Shown here one piece after another: positions 14,264 to 22,367 of a stretch of 24,548 bases of DNA. A program made the position numbers and the translations under genes. The stretch lies in assembly GCA_002385475.1 (NCBI GenBank), contig DGDO01000138.1:1-24548 (forward strand), in the 5' to 3' direction. Source of the stretch: Candidatus Sordicultor fermentans (GTDB lineage: Bacteria > Atribacterota > Atribacteria > Atribacterales > Caldatribacteriaceae). Each line of letters starts with the position of its first letter. The stretch's first letter is position 1. The notes under the pieces were generated by a model that saw nothing but the letters and a program-made list of their open reading frames with translations, had not been told where the DNA came from and did no database searches.

Positions 14264-15229
14264 ATGAAAAGTAAGGGTTTTGCCACTGGAGTGTGGGTAT
14301 TTGGTAGTTGTCCAGACCGTTTTTGCACCAAAGGTTATAAAAAGGAGGTCTCCTTAGAGGAGTCTCTGGATAAGATTGCCTCAGTAGAGGGTTTACAGGG
14401 GTTAATGATGCACTATCCTGCGCCTCTCAATGAAAATAATGCTTCCTATGTAAAGAAGGAGCTGGAAAAGAGGGACTTAAAATTAGCTTCCTGTGATGTA
14501 GATCTCTTCAGCAGTCCGGAGTTTTCCTGGGGGGCCTTGATGTGTGAAAAAGAGGTAAGGAAAAAAGCTATAGAGATGAGCAAAAAAGCCATGGACGTAG
14601 CAGAACATTTAGGAGCAGATGTGATGAACCTCTGGCCCGGGCAGGATGGCTTTGACTACCCTTTTCAGATTAATTACCAGGCCCAGTGGGACCTTCTCGT
14701 AGATGCGCTTTCTGAGATAGCCAGCCACAACCCTCGAGTGAAGTTGAGTTTAGAATACAAACTGCGAGAGCCTCGCACTCACTCTACCATAGCTAATGCC
14801 GGAATTGCTCTCTTCTTAGCTCAGGAGATTGCCCCCAACGTGGGAGTGACCATTGATCTCGGACATTCCTTCAACGTTAAAGAGTCTCCAGCTAATGTGG
14901 TGGCTCTTTTAGATAAGTACGGTAAGCTTTTTGCTCTGCATCTCAATGATAATTTCCGGGATTGGGATGACGATATGGCAGTGGGGAGTGTTCATTTCTG
15001 GGAAACTTTAGAGTTCATTTATTACCTCTATTTTTCCAGTTATGAGGGGTGGCTGGGATTGGATATTTTCCCCTATCGAGAAGATCCTGCTGCAGCTTGC
15101 CAATTCAGTATAGAGATGATTAATTACTTTTTAGAAATAGTCCAGAAAATAGATAAGCAGAAACTGGAGGAGATTCAAAAAGAAGCCGATGCTCTATCAG
15201 CTCTTCGGTATATAAAGAGTTTGCTTTAG
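14264..15229 (+). CDS. Xylose-isomerase-like TIM-barrel sugar isomerase 2
   Basis: The ATG at 14264 is chosen over an upstream in-frame start (14189) because a perfect AAGGAGG (14249-14255) lies 8 bp before it, giving 321 residues. Metal-site segments typical of xylose-isomerase-like barrels are visible: Glu164 in LSLEYK, Asp198 in TIDLGH, His226 and Asp229 in HLND, and Asp267 in LDIFP. WPGQDGFDYPFQ (124-135) resembles the substrate-side loop of rhamnose-isomerase-like enzymes. It begins block 2 and lies 15 bp before FGGY kinase B, so it probably makes that kinase's ketose from an aldose, or epimerises it. It is only distantly similar to the TIM barrel at 10340. The exact sugar is not determined. 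Confidence 0.78.
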   Translation: MKSKGFATGVWVFGSCPDRFCTKGYKKEVSLEESLDKIASVEGLQGLMMHYPAPLNENNASYVKKELEKRDLKLASCDVDLFSSPEFSWGALMCEKEVRKKAIEMSKKAMDVAEHLGADVMNLWPGQDGFDYPFQINYQAQWDLLVDALSEIASHNPRVKLSLEYKLREPRTHSTIANAGIALFLAQEIAPNVGVTIDLGHSFNVKESPANVVALLDKYGKLFALHLNDNFRDWDDDMAVGSVHFWETLEFIYYLYFSSYEGWLGLDIFPYREDPAAACQFSIEMINYFLEIVQKIDKQKLEEIQKEADALSALRYIKSLL

Positions 15230-15244
15230 AGAGGAGGAGAGAAG

Positions 15245-16756
15245 TTGAGCTATCTGGGGATAGATGTGGGAACCACGGGCTGTAAAGTGGTGGCCTTTGA
15301 CGAAGAAGGAAAGATCGTGGCTCTCTCCTATCGAGAGTATCCTCTTTATTACCCGCAGACGGGCTGGATAGAGTTAGATGCTGAGGAGGTTTACCAGGCG
15401 GTAGAGGATAGCTTGCTGGAGATATCACAAAAGCTGCGTCATGACCCTCCTTGCAGTTTGGCTATTTCCTCTCAGGGAGAAGCGGTGGTTCCAGTAGGAG
15501 AGAAGGGGGAGTGTTTGGCGCGCAGCATTGTCACTTTTGACCAGCGAGGGGATGAATTTGTTCCCTTCTGGGAGGAGAAAATTGGCAGAAAGCGCTTTTT
15601 TGAGCTCACCGGGACTTCTCTTTCCGGGATTGGAACGGTGAATAAAATACTATGGTGGAAAAAGTATAAACAGGAAGTATTTGAAAAAGCTCGCTATTTT
15701 TTATGCTTTGAAGATTTCATAGTGCACCGCTTAGGAGTGGAACCGGCTATTAGTTTTTCCTTGGCGGGGAGAACTATGATGTTTGAGGTTAAAAAAGAAA
15801 AGTGGTCAGAAGAAATTCTTTCTTTGGCGGGAATTGACCCGGCGCGCCTGGCTCGCCCTCTTCCTTCTGGGGAGGTGGTGGGAGAGGTAGCTTCTTCTTT
15901 TGCTCAAAAAATGGGATGGAAGGAAAAAGTGATAGTAGCCACCGGAGGTCATGACCAGCCTTGTGGAGCTTTGGGTTCAGGGGTGATTAAACCGGCTCTG
16001 GCTATGGATGCGACAGGAACTGTGGAATGCATAGCTCCTGCGTTGGGGGAACTGGTTCTCAGCCCGGTTATGGAGGAAAACAACCTGTGTTGTTATCACC
16101 ACGCTTTTCCTTCTCTTTATCTTACCATGGTTTATAATTTTACCGGAGGAGCACTCTTGCGCTGGTTCCGGGATAATTTTGCTCAAAAAGAAAAGGAAAT
16201 AGCAGAGAGAGAAAATTGTGATGTATACGACCTCATTCTCGCTCGTATTCCATCTCAGCCCACCAATATCTGGGTTTTACCTCATTTCACCACTACTGGC
16301 ACTCCCTACTTTGATACTCAATCTGCCGGGGTAATTGTGGGACTCAAGTTAGAAACCTCTCGAGAAGAATTCATAAAGGCGCTTCTTGAAGGGGTGAGTT
16401 ATGAGATGAAATTTAACTTAGAACTTCTCTCTCAGGCGGGAGTGAAGGTAGAGAGGTTAAGAGCGGTGGGAGGAGGAGCCAAAAGCCCTGCCTGGTTACA
16501 GATAAAAGCTGATGTTTATGGGTTACCGGTAGAAGCTCTGTCTGTTACGGAAGCCGCTTCTCTAGGAGCGGCCCTTTTAGGGAGGAGAGCAAAAGAGGGA
16601 ATAGAAGATTTTGCCGGTTTGATTAATAAATTGGTGAAGGTTAGAGAAGTTTATGAACCAGATAAAGAAAGAAATGCACTATATGAAGAGAGGTTTGAAG
16701 TGTATAAGAGAATTTATCCGGCTTTAAAAAACCATATCTGGAAAGGAGAGAAATGA
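15245..16756 (+). CDS. FGGY family carbohydrate kinase B
   Basis: This 503-residue FGGY kinase starts at a TTG placed just after GAGGAGGA. It has GIDVGTTGCK, ATGGHDQPCG with likely catalytic Asp237 at the same position as in kinase A, FTGGALLRWFRDNF and the C-terminal RAVGGGAKS. Substrate-side motifs are SSQGEAVVPV and FDQRGDE, again unlike the xylulokinase QMHG. Kinases A and B share their whole layout (for example SLAARTMM against SLAGRTMM), so they arose by duplication but may have different sugars. It overlaps the following dehydrogenase by 4 bp (ATGA), implying coupled oxidation and phosphorylation. Confidence 0.88.
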   Translation: MSYLGIDVGTTGCKVVAFDEEGKIVALSYREYPLYYPQTGWIELDAEEVYQAVEDSLLEISQKLRHDPPCSLAISSQGEAVVPVGEKGECLARSIVTFDQRGDEFVPFWEEKIGRKRFFELTGTSLSGIGTVNKILWWKKYKQEVFEKARYFLCFEDFIVHRLGVEPAISFSLAGRTMMFEVKKEKWSEEILSLAGIDPARLARPLPSGEVVGEVASSFAQKMGWKEKVIVATGGHDQPCGALGSGVIKPALAMDATGTVECIAPALGELVLSPVMEENNLCCYHHAFPSLYLTMVYNFTGGALLRWFRDNFAQKEKEIAERENCDVYDLILARIPSQPTNIWVLPHFTTTGTPYFDTQSAGVIVGLKLETSREEFIKALLEGVSYEMKFNLELLSQAGVKVERLRAVGGGAKSPAWLQIKADVYGLPVEALSVTEAASLGAALLGRRAKEGIEDFAGLINKLVKVREVYEPDKERNALYEERFEVYKRIYPALKNHIWKGEK

Positions 16757-17805
16757 CTTTGAAAGCTGCTTTTTTTCTGGGTCCGGAAAAAATGGAAATT
16801 AGGGAAGTGGAAGTCCCCCAGGTGGAAGAGGGAGAAGTGCTCCTTCGGGTGGCGGCCTGTGCCATCTGCGGAACTGATGTGCGAATTTTCCATCATGGTC
16901 ATTCCCACGTTCAGCCCCCTCAGACCACCGGTCATGAAATAGCTGGGGAGATTGTGGAGGTGGGAAAGGGAGTAGAAGGATATAAGGTGGGAGATAAAGT
17001 AGTGGTGATTACCGTTATTTCTTGTGGCCGCTGCCGTTATTGCCGGCGGGGTTTACAGAACTTATGTCCGGAGCAAAAGTATATTGGTTACGATTACCCG
17101 GGTGGCTTTGCCGAATTTCTGAAAATTCCCCGGGAAGGGGTAGAGAGAGGAAATCTCTTAGTTCTTCCCCCCGATGCCGATCTTTTGGAAGCCAGTTTAG
17201 TGGAGCCTTTGTCTTGCGTGGTCAATGGTCAATCCTACTTGAATATCGGTTTCGGAGAAAATGTTTTAGTCATTGGAGCAGGACCCATTGGCTGCATGCA
17301 TGTGGAGCTGGCTCGAAACCGAGGAGCAGGGAAGATATTTTTAGCTGATATTTCCCAGGAACGGTTAAAGTTGGCTCAAGTAGTAGAAGCCGATGAGTAC
17401 ATTAACTCTCAGGAGGAAAATCTCACCCAGAGAATACTTGAACTTACCGATAACTTAGGAGCAGATGTGATAATAGTAGCAGCATCATCTGGGAGTGCTC
17501 AAGAGGAGGCCCTGGAGATGGTAGCCCCTCAGGGAAGAATCAGCTTCTTTGGAGGATTACCTCGAGAAAATCCCACCATTAAATTTGATAGTAATGTCGT
17601 TCACTACAAAGAAGTGGGAGTTTTTGGAGTTTTTGCTTCTCATGCTTCTCAATACGAAGAGGCAGCTAAACTGATTTATAGCGGGCGAGTGAGAGCTAAA
17701 CGTCTCATCACTCATGTTTTAAGCTTAGAAGAAGTGGTCAAAGGAATTGATTTAGTGCGCCAAGGTATCGCTCTTAAGGCGGTAGTATCTATGGAAAACA
17801 ATTAA
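16753..17805 (+). CDS. Zinc-dependent medium-chain alcohol/polyol dehydrogenase 2
   Basis: This 350-residue paralogue of the dehydrogenase at 7280 has catalytic zinc ligands Cys39 (CAICGTD), His61 and Glu62 (GHEIAG), structural zinc cysteines 91, 94, 97 and 105, and the NAD-binding VLVIGAGPIGCMH. Substrate-pocket neighbours differ between the two copies (HHNVHPPQI against HSHVQPPQT; YHHPGAFAEY against YDYPGGFAEF), so they may oxidise different polyols or different carbons. Its start overlaps FGGY kinase B by 4 bp; the SDR follows 15 bp later. Cytoplasmic, NAD(P)-dependent. Confidence 0.88.
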   Translation: MTLKAAFFLGPEKMEIREVEVPQVEEGEVLLRVAACAICGTDVRIFHHGHSHVQPPQTTGHEIAGEIVEVGKGVEGYKVGDKVVVITVISCGRCRYCRRGLQNLCPEQKYIGYDYPGGFAEFLKIPREGVERGNLLVLPPDADLLEASLVEPLSCVVNGQSYLNIGFGENVLVIGAGPIGCMHVELARNRGAGKIFLADISQERLKLAQVVEADEYINSQEENLTQRILELTDNLGADVIIVAASSGSAQEEALEMVAPQGRISFFGGLPRENPTIKFDSNVVHYKEVGVFGVFASHASQYEEAAKLIYSGRVRAKRLITHVLSLEEVVKGIDLVRQGIALKAVVSMENN

Positions 17806-17820
17806 AAAGAGGTGAAGAAA

Positions 17821-18609
17821 ATGGATCCCCAGCCTCTGGCTCGTAAAGTAGCCATAGTGACTGGTTCAGCTTCAGGTATTGGAAAAGGCATTGCCCTTCG
17901 TTTTGCCGAAGAAGGGGCAGATGTATCTTGCTGGGATTTAAACTTAGAAGGAGCAAAAGAAACTGCCCGGGAAGTGGAAAAAGCGGGGAGGAAATCTCTG
18001 GCTCTCCAGGTGGATGTTACTAAAAGTGGAGAAGTGGAAGATGCCGCAAAAGCAGTATTTGACCAGTTTGGTAAGATTGATATTCTGGTAAACTCAGCAG
18101 GAATTATTCGGGCTCATTTTATAACCGAAGTCCCGGAAGAAATCTGGGATAGTATAATTACGATAAACTTAAAAGGAACTTTTCTCTGTATAAGAGAGAT
18201 AGCCAAATATATGATTCCTCAGAATAGTGGGAAAATAATCAGCATCAGCTCTAAATCGGGGAAAAAAGGAGGGCTCTGGTTAGGTGCTTATTCGGCTTCT
18301 AAATTTGGTATAATTGGCTTAACTCAAAGTGTGGCCATGGATTTAGCACCTTATAAAATTAATGTTAATGCCATTTGCCCGGGTAATGTTTTCTCCACTC
18401 CTATGTGGGACCTTCTGGATAAAGAATACTCCAAAAAATTAGGAGTTCCTCCTCAGGAGGTGAGGAAAATATATGTGGAAAAAGTTCCTCTGGGTAGAGA
18501 ATGCACGGTAGAAGATGTAGCTAATGTGGCAGTATTTTTAGCCTCTTCTTATTCTGATTATATGACCGGTCAGGCTATTAACGTCACCGGTGGACAGGAG
18601 GTTCACTGA
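17821..18609 (+). CDS. Short-chain dehydrogenase, sorbitol-6-phosphate 2-dehydrogenase-like
   Basis: The ATG at 17821 follows AAAGAGGTG and is preferred over a GTG nine bases earlier, giving 262 residues. The cofactor motif is TGSASGIGKG (14-23); the catalytic set is a Ser near 144, Tyr157 and Lys161 (YSASK). Asp39 at the end of the second strand (CWDLNLEG) favours NAD+ over NADP+. The C-terminal half, KKLGVPPQEV, EKVPLGREC and GQAINVTGGQEVH, closely recalls the sorbitol-6-phosphate dehydrogenase (SrlD) type, which oxidises sorbitol-6-phosphate to fructose-6-phosphate. An unphosphorylated polyol substrate is also possible, since this subgroup contains several polyol dehydrogenases. Confidence 0.85.
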   Translation: MDPQPLARKVAIVTGSASGIGKGIALRFAEEGADVSCWDLNLEGAKETAREVEKAGRKSLALQVDVTKSGEVEDAAKAVFDQFGKIDILVNSAGIIRAHFITEVPEEIWDSIITINLKGTFLCIREIAKYMIPQNSGKIISISSKSGKKGGLWLGAYSASKFGIIGLTQSVAMDLAPYKINVNAICPGNVFSTPMWDLLDKEYSKKLGVPPQEVRKIYVEKVPLGRECTVEDVANVAVFLASSYSDYMTGQAINVTGGQEVH

Positions 18610-18610
18610 G

Positions 18611-19606
18611 CTGAACAAAATTGGATTGGTGGTTAACCCCGCAGCAGGAAAAGATATCCGGCGATTGATAGCCTATGGTTCGGTTTTTGGCAACCAGGAA
18701 AAGGTTAATTATACTCTTCGCTTGCTTCGGGGCATAGAGAGTGTAGTGAGCGAGCCGGTTGAGGTAATGTATATGCCTGATCCTTACGATTTGGTAGGAT
18801 CGGTGGAAGATGATTTTCCTTCCGGGAAAATTATCTTCCACCGTGCTCCTATTCCAGTTTTTGGTGATGAGGTGGATACTTTAAATTTCACCGACTGGGC
18901 AGTAAATGAGGAAAAAGTAGATGCTTTAGTGGTAGTAGGAGGAGATGGAACTAACCGGATAGTAGCCAAAAAGAGTGCCCTCACTCCCCTTTTCTCTCTT
19001 TTTGGGGGTACTAATAACGTATTTGCTGAAAATATTGAGCCTACAGTTATGGGACTGGCGGTGGGTTTTTTTCTGGAAAATTATTCTTTGCGGGAAAAAG
19101 TGGTGAAAAAAAGCAAAATACTGAGGGCCAGATCCAAGGAAGCGGGGAAAGAGGAGTTAGCTCTTGTTGATGTGGTAGTGGTAGAAAAAACTTCAGTAGG
19201 AGCAAGAGCGGTGTGGGAGCCAGAGTTAGTTCGTTTGATAGTGGTAACCCAGAGCAGCCCTTTAAAAATTGGCTTGAGTTCGGTAGTGGGAAGATTGATT
19301 AGCATTAGCCCGGAAGAAGAAAGAGGAGCAGTGGTGGAGTTAGGAGAGGGAGGGGAAATGGTTAAGGCTCCGATAGCTCCGGGTTTAGTGGAAGAGATAA
19401 AAATCCGGAGATGGGAATTTTTACCTCTGGGAGCTTCTATTTCTCTCCCGTGCCAGAGAGGGGTTCTAGCTTTAGACGGGGAACGGGAGATAATTTTGCG
19501 AGAAGGGGAGAACTGGGAGATTCGGCTGGAAGATACCGGGCCCCGGAGGGTGGACGTGGAGAAATTAATGAGCCTGGTGCAAGAAAGGAGCGTCATAAAT
19601 GGCTAA
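18611..19606 (+). CDS. acoX: AcoX-like protein (ATP-NAD kinase family)
   Basis: AcoX is a conserved partner of acetoin dehydrogenase operons, related to NAD kinase, with no established biochemical role. The protein begins KIGLVVNPAAG and carries the nucleotide-binding loop GGDGTNR (110-116) and FGGTNNVFAE, as in NAD-kinase-fold proteins. An unusual CTG at 18611 is the best start: AGGAGG (18596-18601) lies 9 bp before it and it gives the family's usual N-terminus. A GTG at 18590 is in frame but has no ribosome binding site. Stop to start from the SDR is 1 bp; it overlaps E2 by 8 bp. Its presence is the best clue that the E1/E2 pair is acetoin-dehydrogenase-like rather than pyruvate dehydrogenase. 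Confidence 0.8.
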   Translation: MNKIGLVVNPAAGKDIRRLIAYGSVFGNQEKVNYTLRLLRGIESVVSEPVEVMYMPDPYDLVGSVEDDFPSGKIIFHRAPIPVFGDEVDTLNFTDWAVNEEKVDALVVVGGDGTNRIVAKKSALTPLFSLFGGTNNVFAENIEPTVMGLAVGFFLENYSLREKVVKKSKILRARSKEAGKEELALVDVVVVEKTSVGARAVWEPELVRLIVVTQSSPLKIGLSSVVGRLISISPEEERGAVVELGEGGEMVKAPIAPGLVEEIKIRRWEFLPLGASISLPCQRGVLALDGEREIILREGENWEIRLEDTGPRRVDVEKLMSLVQERSVING

Positions 19607-20816
19607 AAAGGTAATCATGCCCAAATTAGGTTTAACCATGGAAGAAGGAATTATCAATAAATGGTTAGTAAAAGAAGGAGATCGGGTAAATAAGGGAGAT
19701 GTCCTCTTTGAAGTGGCTACTGACAAAGTTAATATGGAAGTAGAATCTCCCACTGAAGGGGTGGTTCTAAAAATTCTTTATCCTGAAGGGGCTACTGTTC
19801 CTATCACCGAAGCGGTAGCTTATATAGGGAAAGAAGGGGAGGAGATTCCCGAAGAAGAGGAAAAACCGGAAGAGAAAATAGAAGCGGTGAAGATGGAAGA
19901 AGAAAAAGTAGAAGAAAAACGAGAAGAAGCTCCTCTTCCTTCGGAGACTGAAAGAATTAGAGTCTCTCCTGTGGCTCGTCGCTTAGCCGAGGAGCACGGA
20001 ATCGACCTTTCTCAAATACAGGGTAGCGGCCCGGGAGGAAGAATTGTAAGAGAAGATGTGGAGAAAGCTATAGAGGAAAAAGAAAAAGAGAGAAAATTGA
20101 TAGTAGAAGAAGTAAAAGTCCCGAGAGAAAAAGAGCGTATACCTCTTTCTCGAATGAGAAAAATCATAGCCCAGCGCCTGACCGAGAGTTATCAAAGCAC
20201 TCCTCACTTTTTCCTTCATCAGGAAATATGTGCTGACGAGCTGGTAAAGATGAGAGAAAAAATTCTTCCTCTGGTGGAAAAAGAGACTGGTTTGCGAGTT
20301 TCTTATACCGATATTCTGGTGAAAATGGTGGCTAAAGCGGTGGAGAAATTTCCTCTCTTCCGTGCTCATCTTGCAGGAGAAGAAATAGAGATAAGCCCGG
20401 AAGTAAATATCGGAGTGGCAGTAGCACTGGAAGAAGGGTTGATAGTTCCGGTGGTGAAGAATGCTAACGAGAAGGGGATATCCCAGATTACTCAAGAAAT
20501 TAACGCTCTGGCGCAAAAGGCGAGATCTAACCAGTTAACTCCGGAGGAAGTTTCCGGAGGAGTGTTCACTGTTTCTAACTTGGGAATGTGGGGGGTGGAT
20601 TCTTTCACCGCCATCATCAATCCCCCCGAAGCAGCTATTTTAGCCTGTGGGGCAATCCGTAAAAAACCTTTTTTCAACGGAAAAGAGATTGTTCCTGCTT
20701 ACTTGTGGGAGTTGAGCCTCTCTTGTGACCATCGTTTGATTGATGGAGCGCTGGCTGCTCAGTTTCTGCAATTTTTAAAGAATCTTCTTGAGGAACCTTT
20801 TACTCTTATTATCTGA
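19599..20816 (+). CDS. Lipoyl E2 acyltransferase of an acetoin/2-oxoacid dehydrogenase complex
   Basis: E2 accepts the acyl group from E1 on a swinging lipoyl lysine and transfers it to coenzyme A. The 405-residue protein has one lipoyl domain (about 1-80) with lipoylated Lys43 in TDKVNMEV, a Glu/Lys-rich linker (about 80-122), a peripheral-subunit-binding domain (about 126-160; VSPVARRLAEEHGIDLSQ, GSGPGGRIV), a second charged linker, and the catalytic domain from about 185 to the end with His378 and Asp382 (DHRLIDG). All expected parts are intact. AAAGGAG lies 8 bp before the ATG, and it overlaps AcoX by 8 bp. The E1 partner is the fused gene at 8332, and an E3 dihydrolipoamide dehydrogenase must come from elsewhere. 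Confidence 0.92.
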   Translation: MAKKVIMPKLGLTMEEGIINKWLVKEGDRVNKGDVLFEVATDKVNMEVESPTEGVVLKILYPEGATVPITEAVAYIGKEGEEIPEEEEKPEEKIEAVKMEEEKVEEKREEAPLPSETERIRVSPVARRLAEEHGIDLSQIQGSGPGGRIVREDVEKAIEEKEKERKLIVEEVKVPREKERIPLSRMRKIIAQRLTESYQSTPHFFLHQEICADELVKMREKILPLVEKETGLRVSYTDILVKMVAKAVEKFPLFRAHLAGEEIEISPEVNIGVAVALEEGLIVPVVKNANEKGISQITQEINALAQKARSNQLTPEEVSGGVFTVSNLGMWGVDSFTAIINPPEAAILACGAIRKKPFFNGKEIVPAYLWELSLSCDHRLIDGALAAQFLQFLKNLLEEPFTLII

Positions 20817-20828
20817 GGAGGGATGAAG

Positions 20829-22352
20829 ATGGAATATTTTTTGGGAATAGATGTGGGAACTACAGGATGTAAAGTGGTTTTGGTGAACGAAAAAGGGGAG
20901 TTGATATCTAAAGCGGTGGCAGAATATCCCCTCTATACTCCTTACCCCAACTGGGCAGAACAAGACCCTGCTGACTGGTGGCAGGGAACTGTACAGGCGG
21001 TAAAGGAAGCTTTACAGATGGCAGAAATTGACCCTCTTCTGGTACAAGGAGTGGGACTTACCGGACAGATGCACGGTTCAGTGTTTCTGGATGAAAAAGG
21101 AGAAGTTTTACGCCCGGCAATTCTGTGGTGTGATCAGCGCACTGCCCGGGAATGTGAAGAAATTACTCAGATAGTGGGGGAAGAGAAGTTAATGAGTATC
21201 AATTGCAACCCTGTTCTTCCTGGCTTTACTGCTCCCAAGATTTTGTGGTTAAAAAACAATGAACCTCATCTATATGAAAAAGTAGCTAAAGTTCTTCTCC
21301 CCAAAGACTATATCCGCTTCCTTTTAACTGGAGATTTTGCTACTGATGTTTCTGATGCTTCGGGAACTTCTCTTTTCGATGTGCCTCGTCGTAAGTGGTC
21401 AGAAGAATTAATGTCCCTTCTGGAATTTCCTCCTTCCTGGTTTCCTCCTTCTTTTGAATCTCCAGAAGTTACCGGATACCTGAAAAAAGAAGTAGCGGAG
21501 ATGTGGGGGATGGGAGACAAGGTTTTAGTGGTGGCAGGGGGAGGGGATAACGCTGCCGGGGCAATAGGCACGGGTATTGTGAAGCCGGGACTGGTTTCTG
21601 CGAGCCTGGGAACTTCGGGGGTGGTTTTTGCCTTCAGCGATGAGGTGAAAGTGGATAAAAAAGGAAGAGTGCACACTTTCTGCCACGCGGTTCCCGGTAA
21701 ATGGCATGTTATGGGAGTGATGCTTTCTGCAGGCGGGTCGCTGCGCTGGTTTAGGGATAGACTGGGTATGGAAGAAAAAAATCTGGCATCTCTTTTAGAA
21801 AAAGATAGCTACGATATTTTAACTGCTGAGGCAGAAAAAGCTCTTCCTGGGGCGGAAGGCTTGATTTTTCTCCCCTATCTCACCGGAGAGCGCACTCCTC
21901 ATGCTGACCCTTATGCTCGAGGGGTGTTCTTTGGACTTACTCTGAAACACCGCAAAAATGAGATGGTAAGAGCAGTGATGGAAGGAGTTACTTTTGGTAT
22001 GCGTGACTCTTTTGAAATCATGAGGGAGATGAATATTCCCATTCAGGAAGTCAGAGCTATTGGGGGAGGAGCACGCAGTGCTCTGTGGAGAAAAATCCAG
22101 GCTTCTATTTATGAAGTTCCTCTCTGGGGGGTAAAAATTGATGAAGGACCAGCTTTTGGCGCTGCTCTTCTGGGGGCGGTGGGAAGAGGAGTATTTTCTT
22201 CGGTGGAGGAGGCTTCAGAGAAAGCGGTAAAAGTGACCGAGCAGGTTCTTCCTTCTCCGGAATTGGTGGACTATTACAACAAGGCTTATCGTTTATATCG
22301 CGACCTTTATCCTGCTTTGCGAGATTTTTATCCCCGGTTGCAAGAGCTATAG
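20829..22352 (+). CDS. xylB: Xylulokinase
   Basis: XylB phosphorylates D-xylulose to xylulose-5-phosphate for the pentose phosphate pathway. The ATG at 20829 is preferred: AGGAGGG ends 6 bp before it, whereas the in-frame ATG at 20823 abuts that site. The 507-residue product has GIDVGTTGCK, the xylulokinase substrate motif TGQMHG, ILWCDQRT, GGGDN with likely catalytic Asp240, SLGTSGVVF, and RAIGGGARS near the C-terminus. These are classic xylulokinase features, absent in FGGY kinases A and B. It lies 12 bp after E2, with the ribosome binding site overlapping the E2 stop codon. Xylulose would come from oxidation of xylitol or D-arabinitol by one of the cluster's dehydrogenases. Confidence 0.9.
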   Translation: MEYFLGIDVGTTGCKVVLVNEKGELISKAVAEYPLYTPYPNWAEQDPADWWQGTVQAVKEALQMAEIDPLLVQGVGLTGQMHGSVFLDEKGEVLRPAILWCDQRTARECEEITQIVGEEKLMSINCNPVLPGFTAPKILWLKNNEPHLYEKVAKVLLPKDYIRFLLTGDFATDVSDASGTSLFDVPRRKWSEELMSLLEFPPSWFPPSFESPEVTGYLKKEVAEMWGMGDKVLVVAGGGDNAAGAIGTGIVKPGLVSASLGTSGVVFAFSDEVKVDKKGRVHTFCHAVPGKWHVMGVMLSAGGSLRWFRDRLGMEEKNLASLLEKDSYDILTAEAEKALPGAEGLIFLPYLTGERTPHADPYARGVFFGLTLKHRKNEMVRAVMEGVTFGMRDSFEIMREMNIPIQEVRAIGGGARSALWRKIQASIYEVPLWGVKIDEGPAFGAALLGAVGRGVFSSVEEASEKAVKVTEQVLPSPELVDYYNKAYRLYRDLYPALRDFYPRLQEL

Positions 22353-22367
22353 AGGGAGGGATGATGA

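Noticed and set aside
19081..19596. 171-codon minus-strand open frame
   Set aside because: It is antisense to AcoX, rich in Ser/Thr/Pro from reversed codons, and has no start signal.
19983..20516. 177-codon minus-strand open frame rich in Phe and Ser
   Set aside because: Antisense to E2; its composition is the mirror of the Glu/Lys-rich linker, not a membrane protein.
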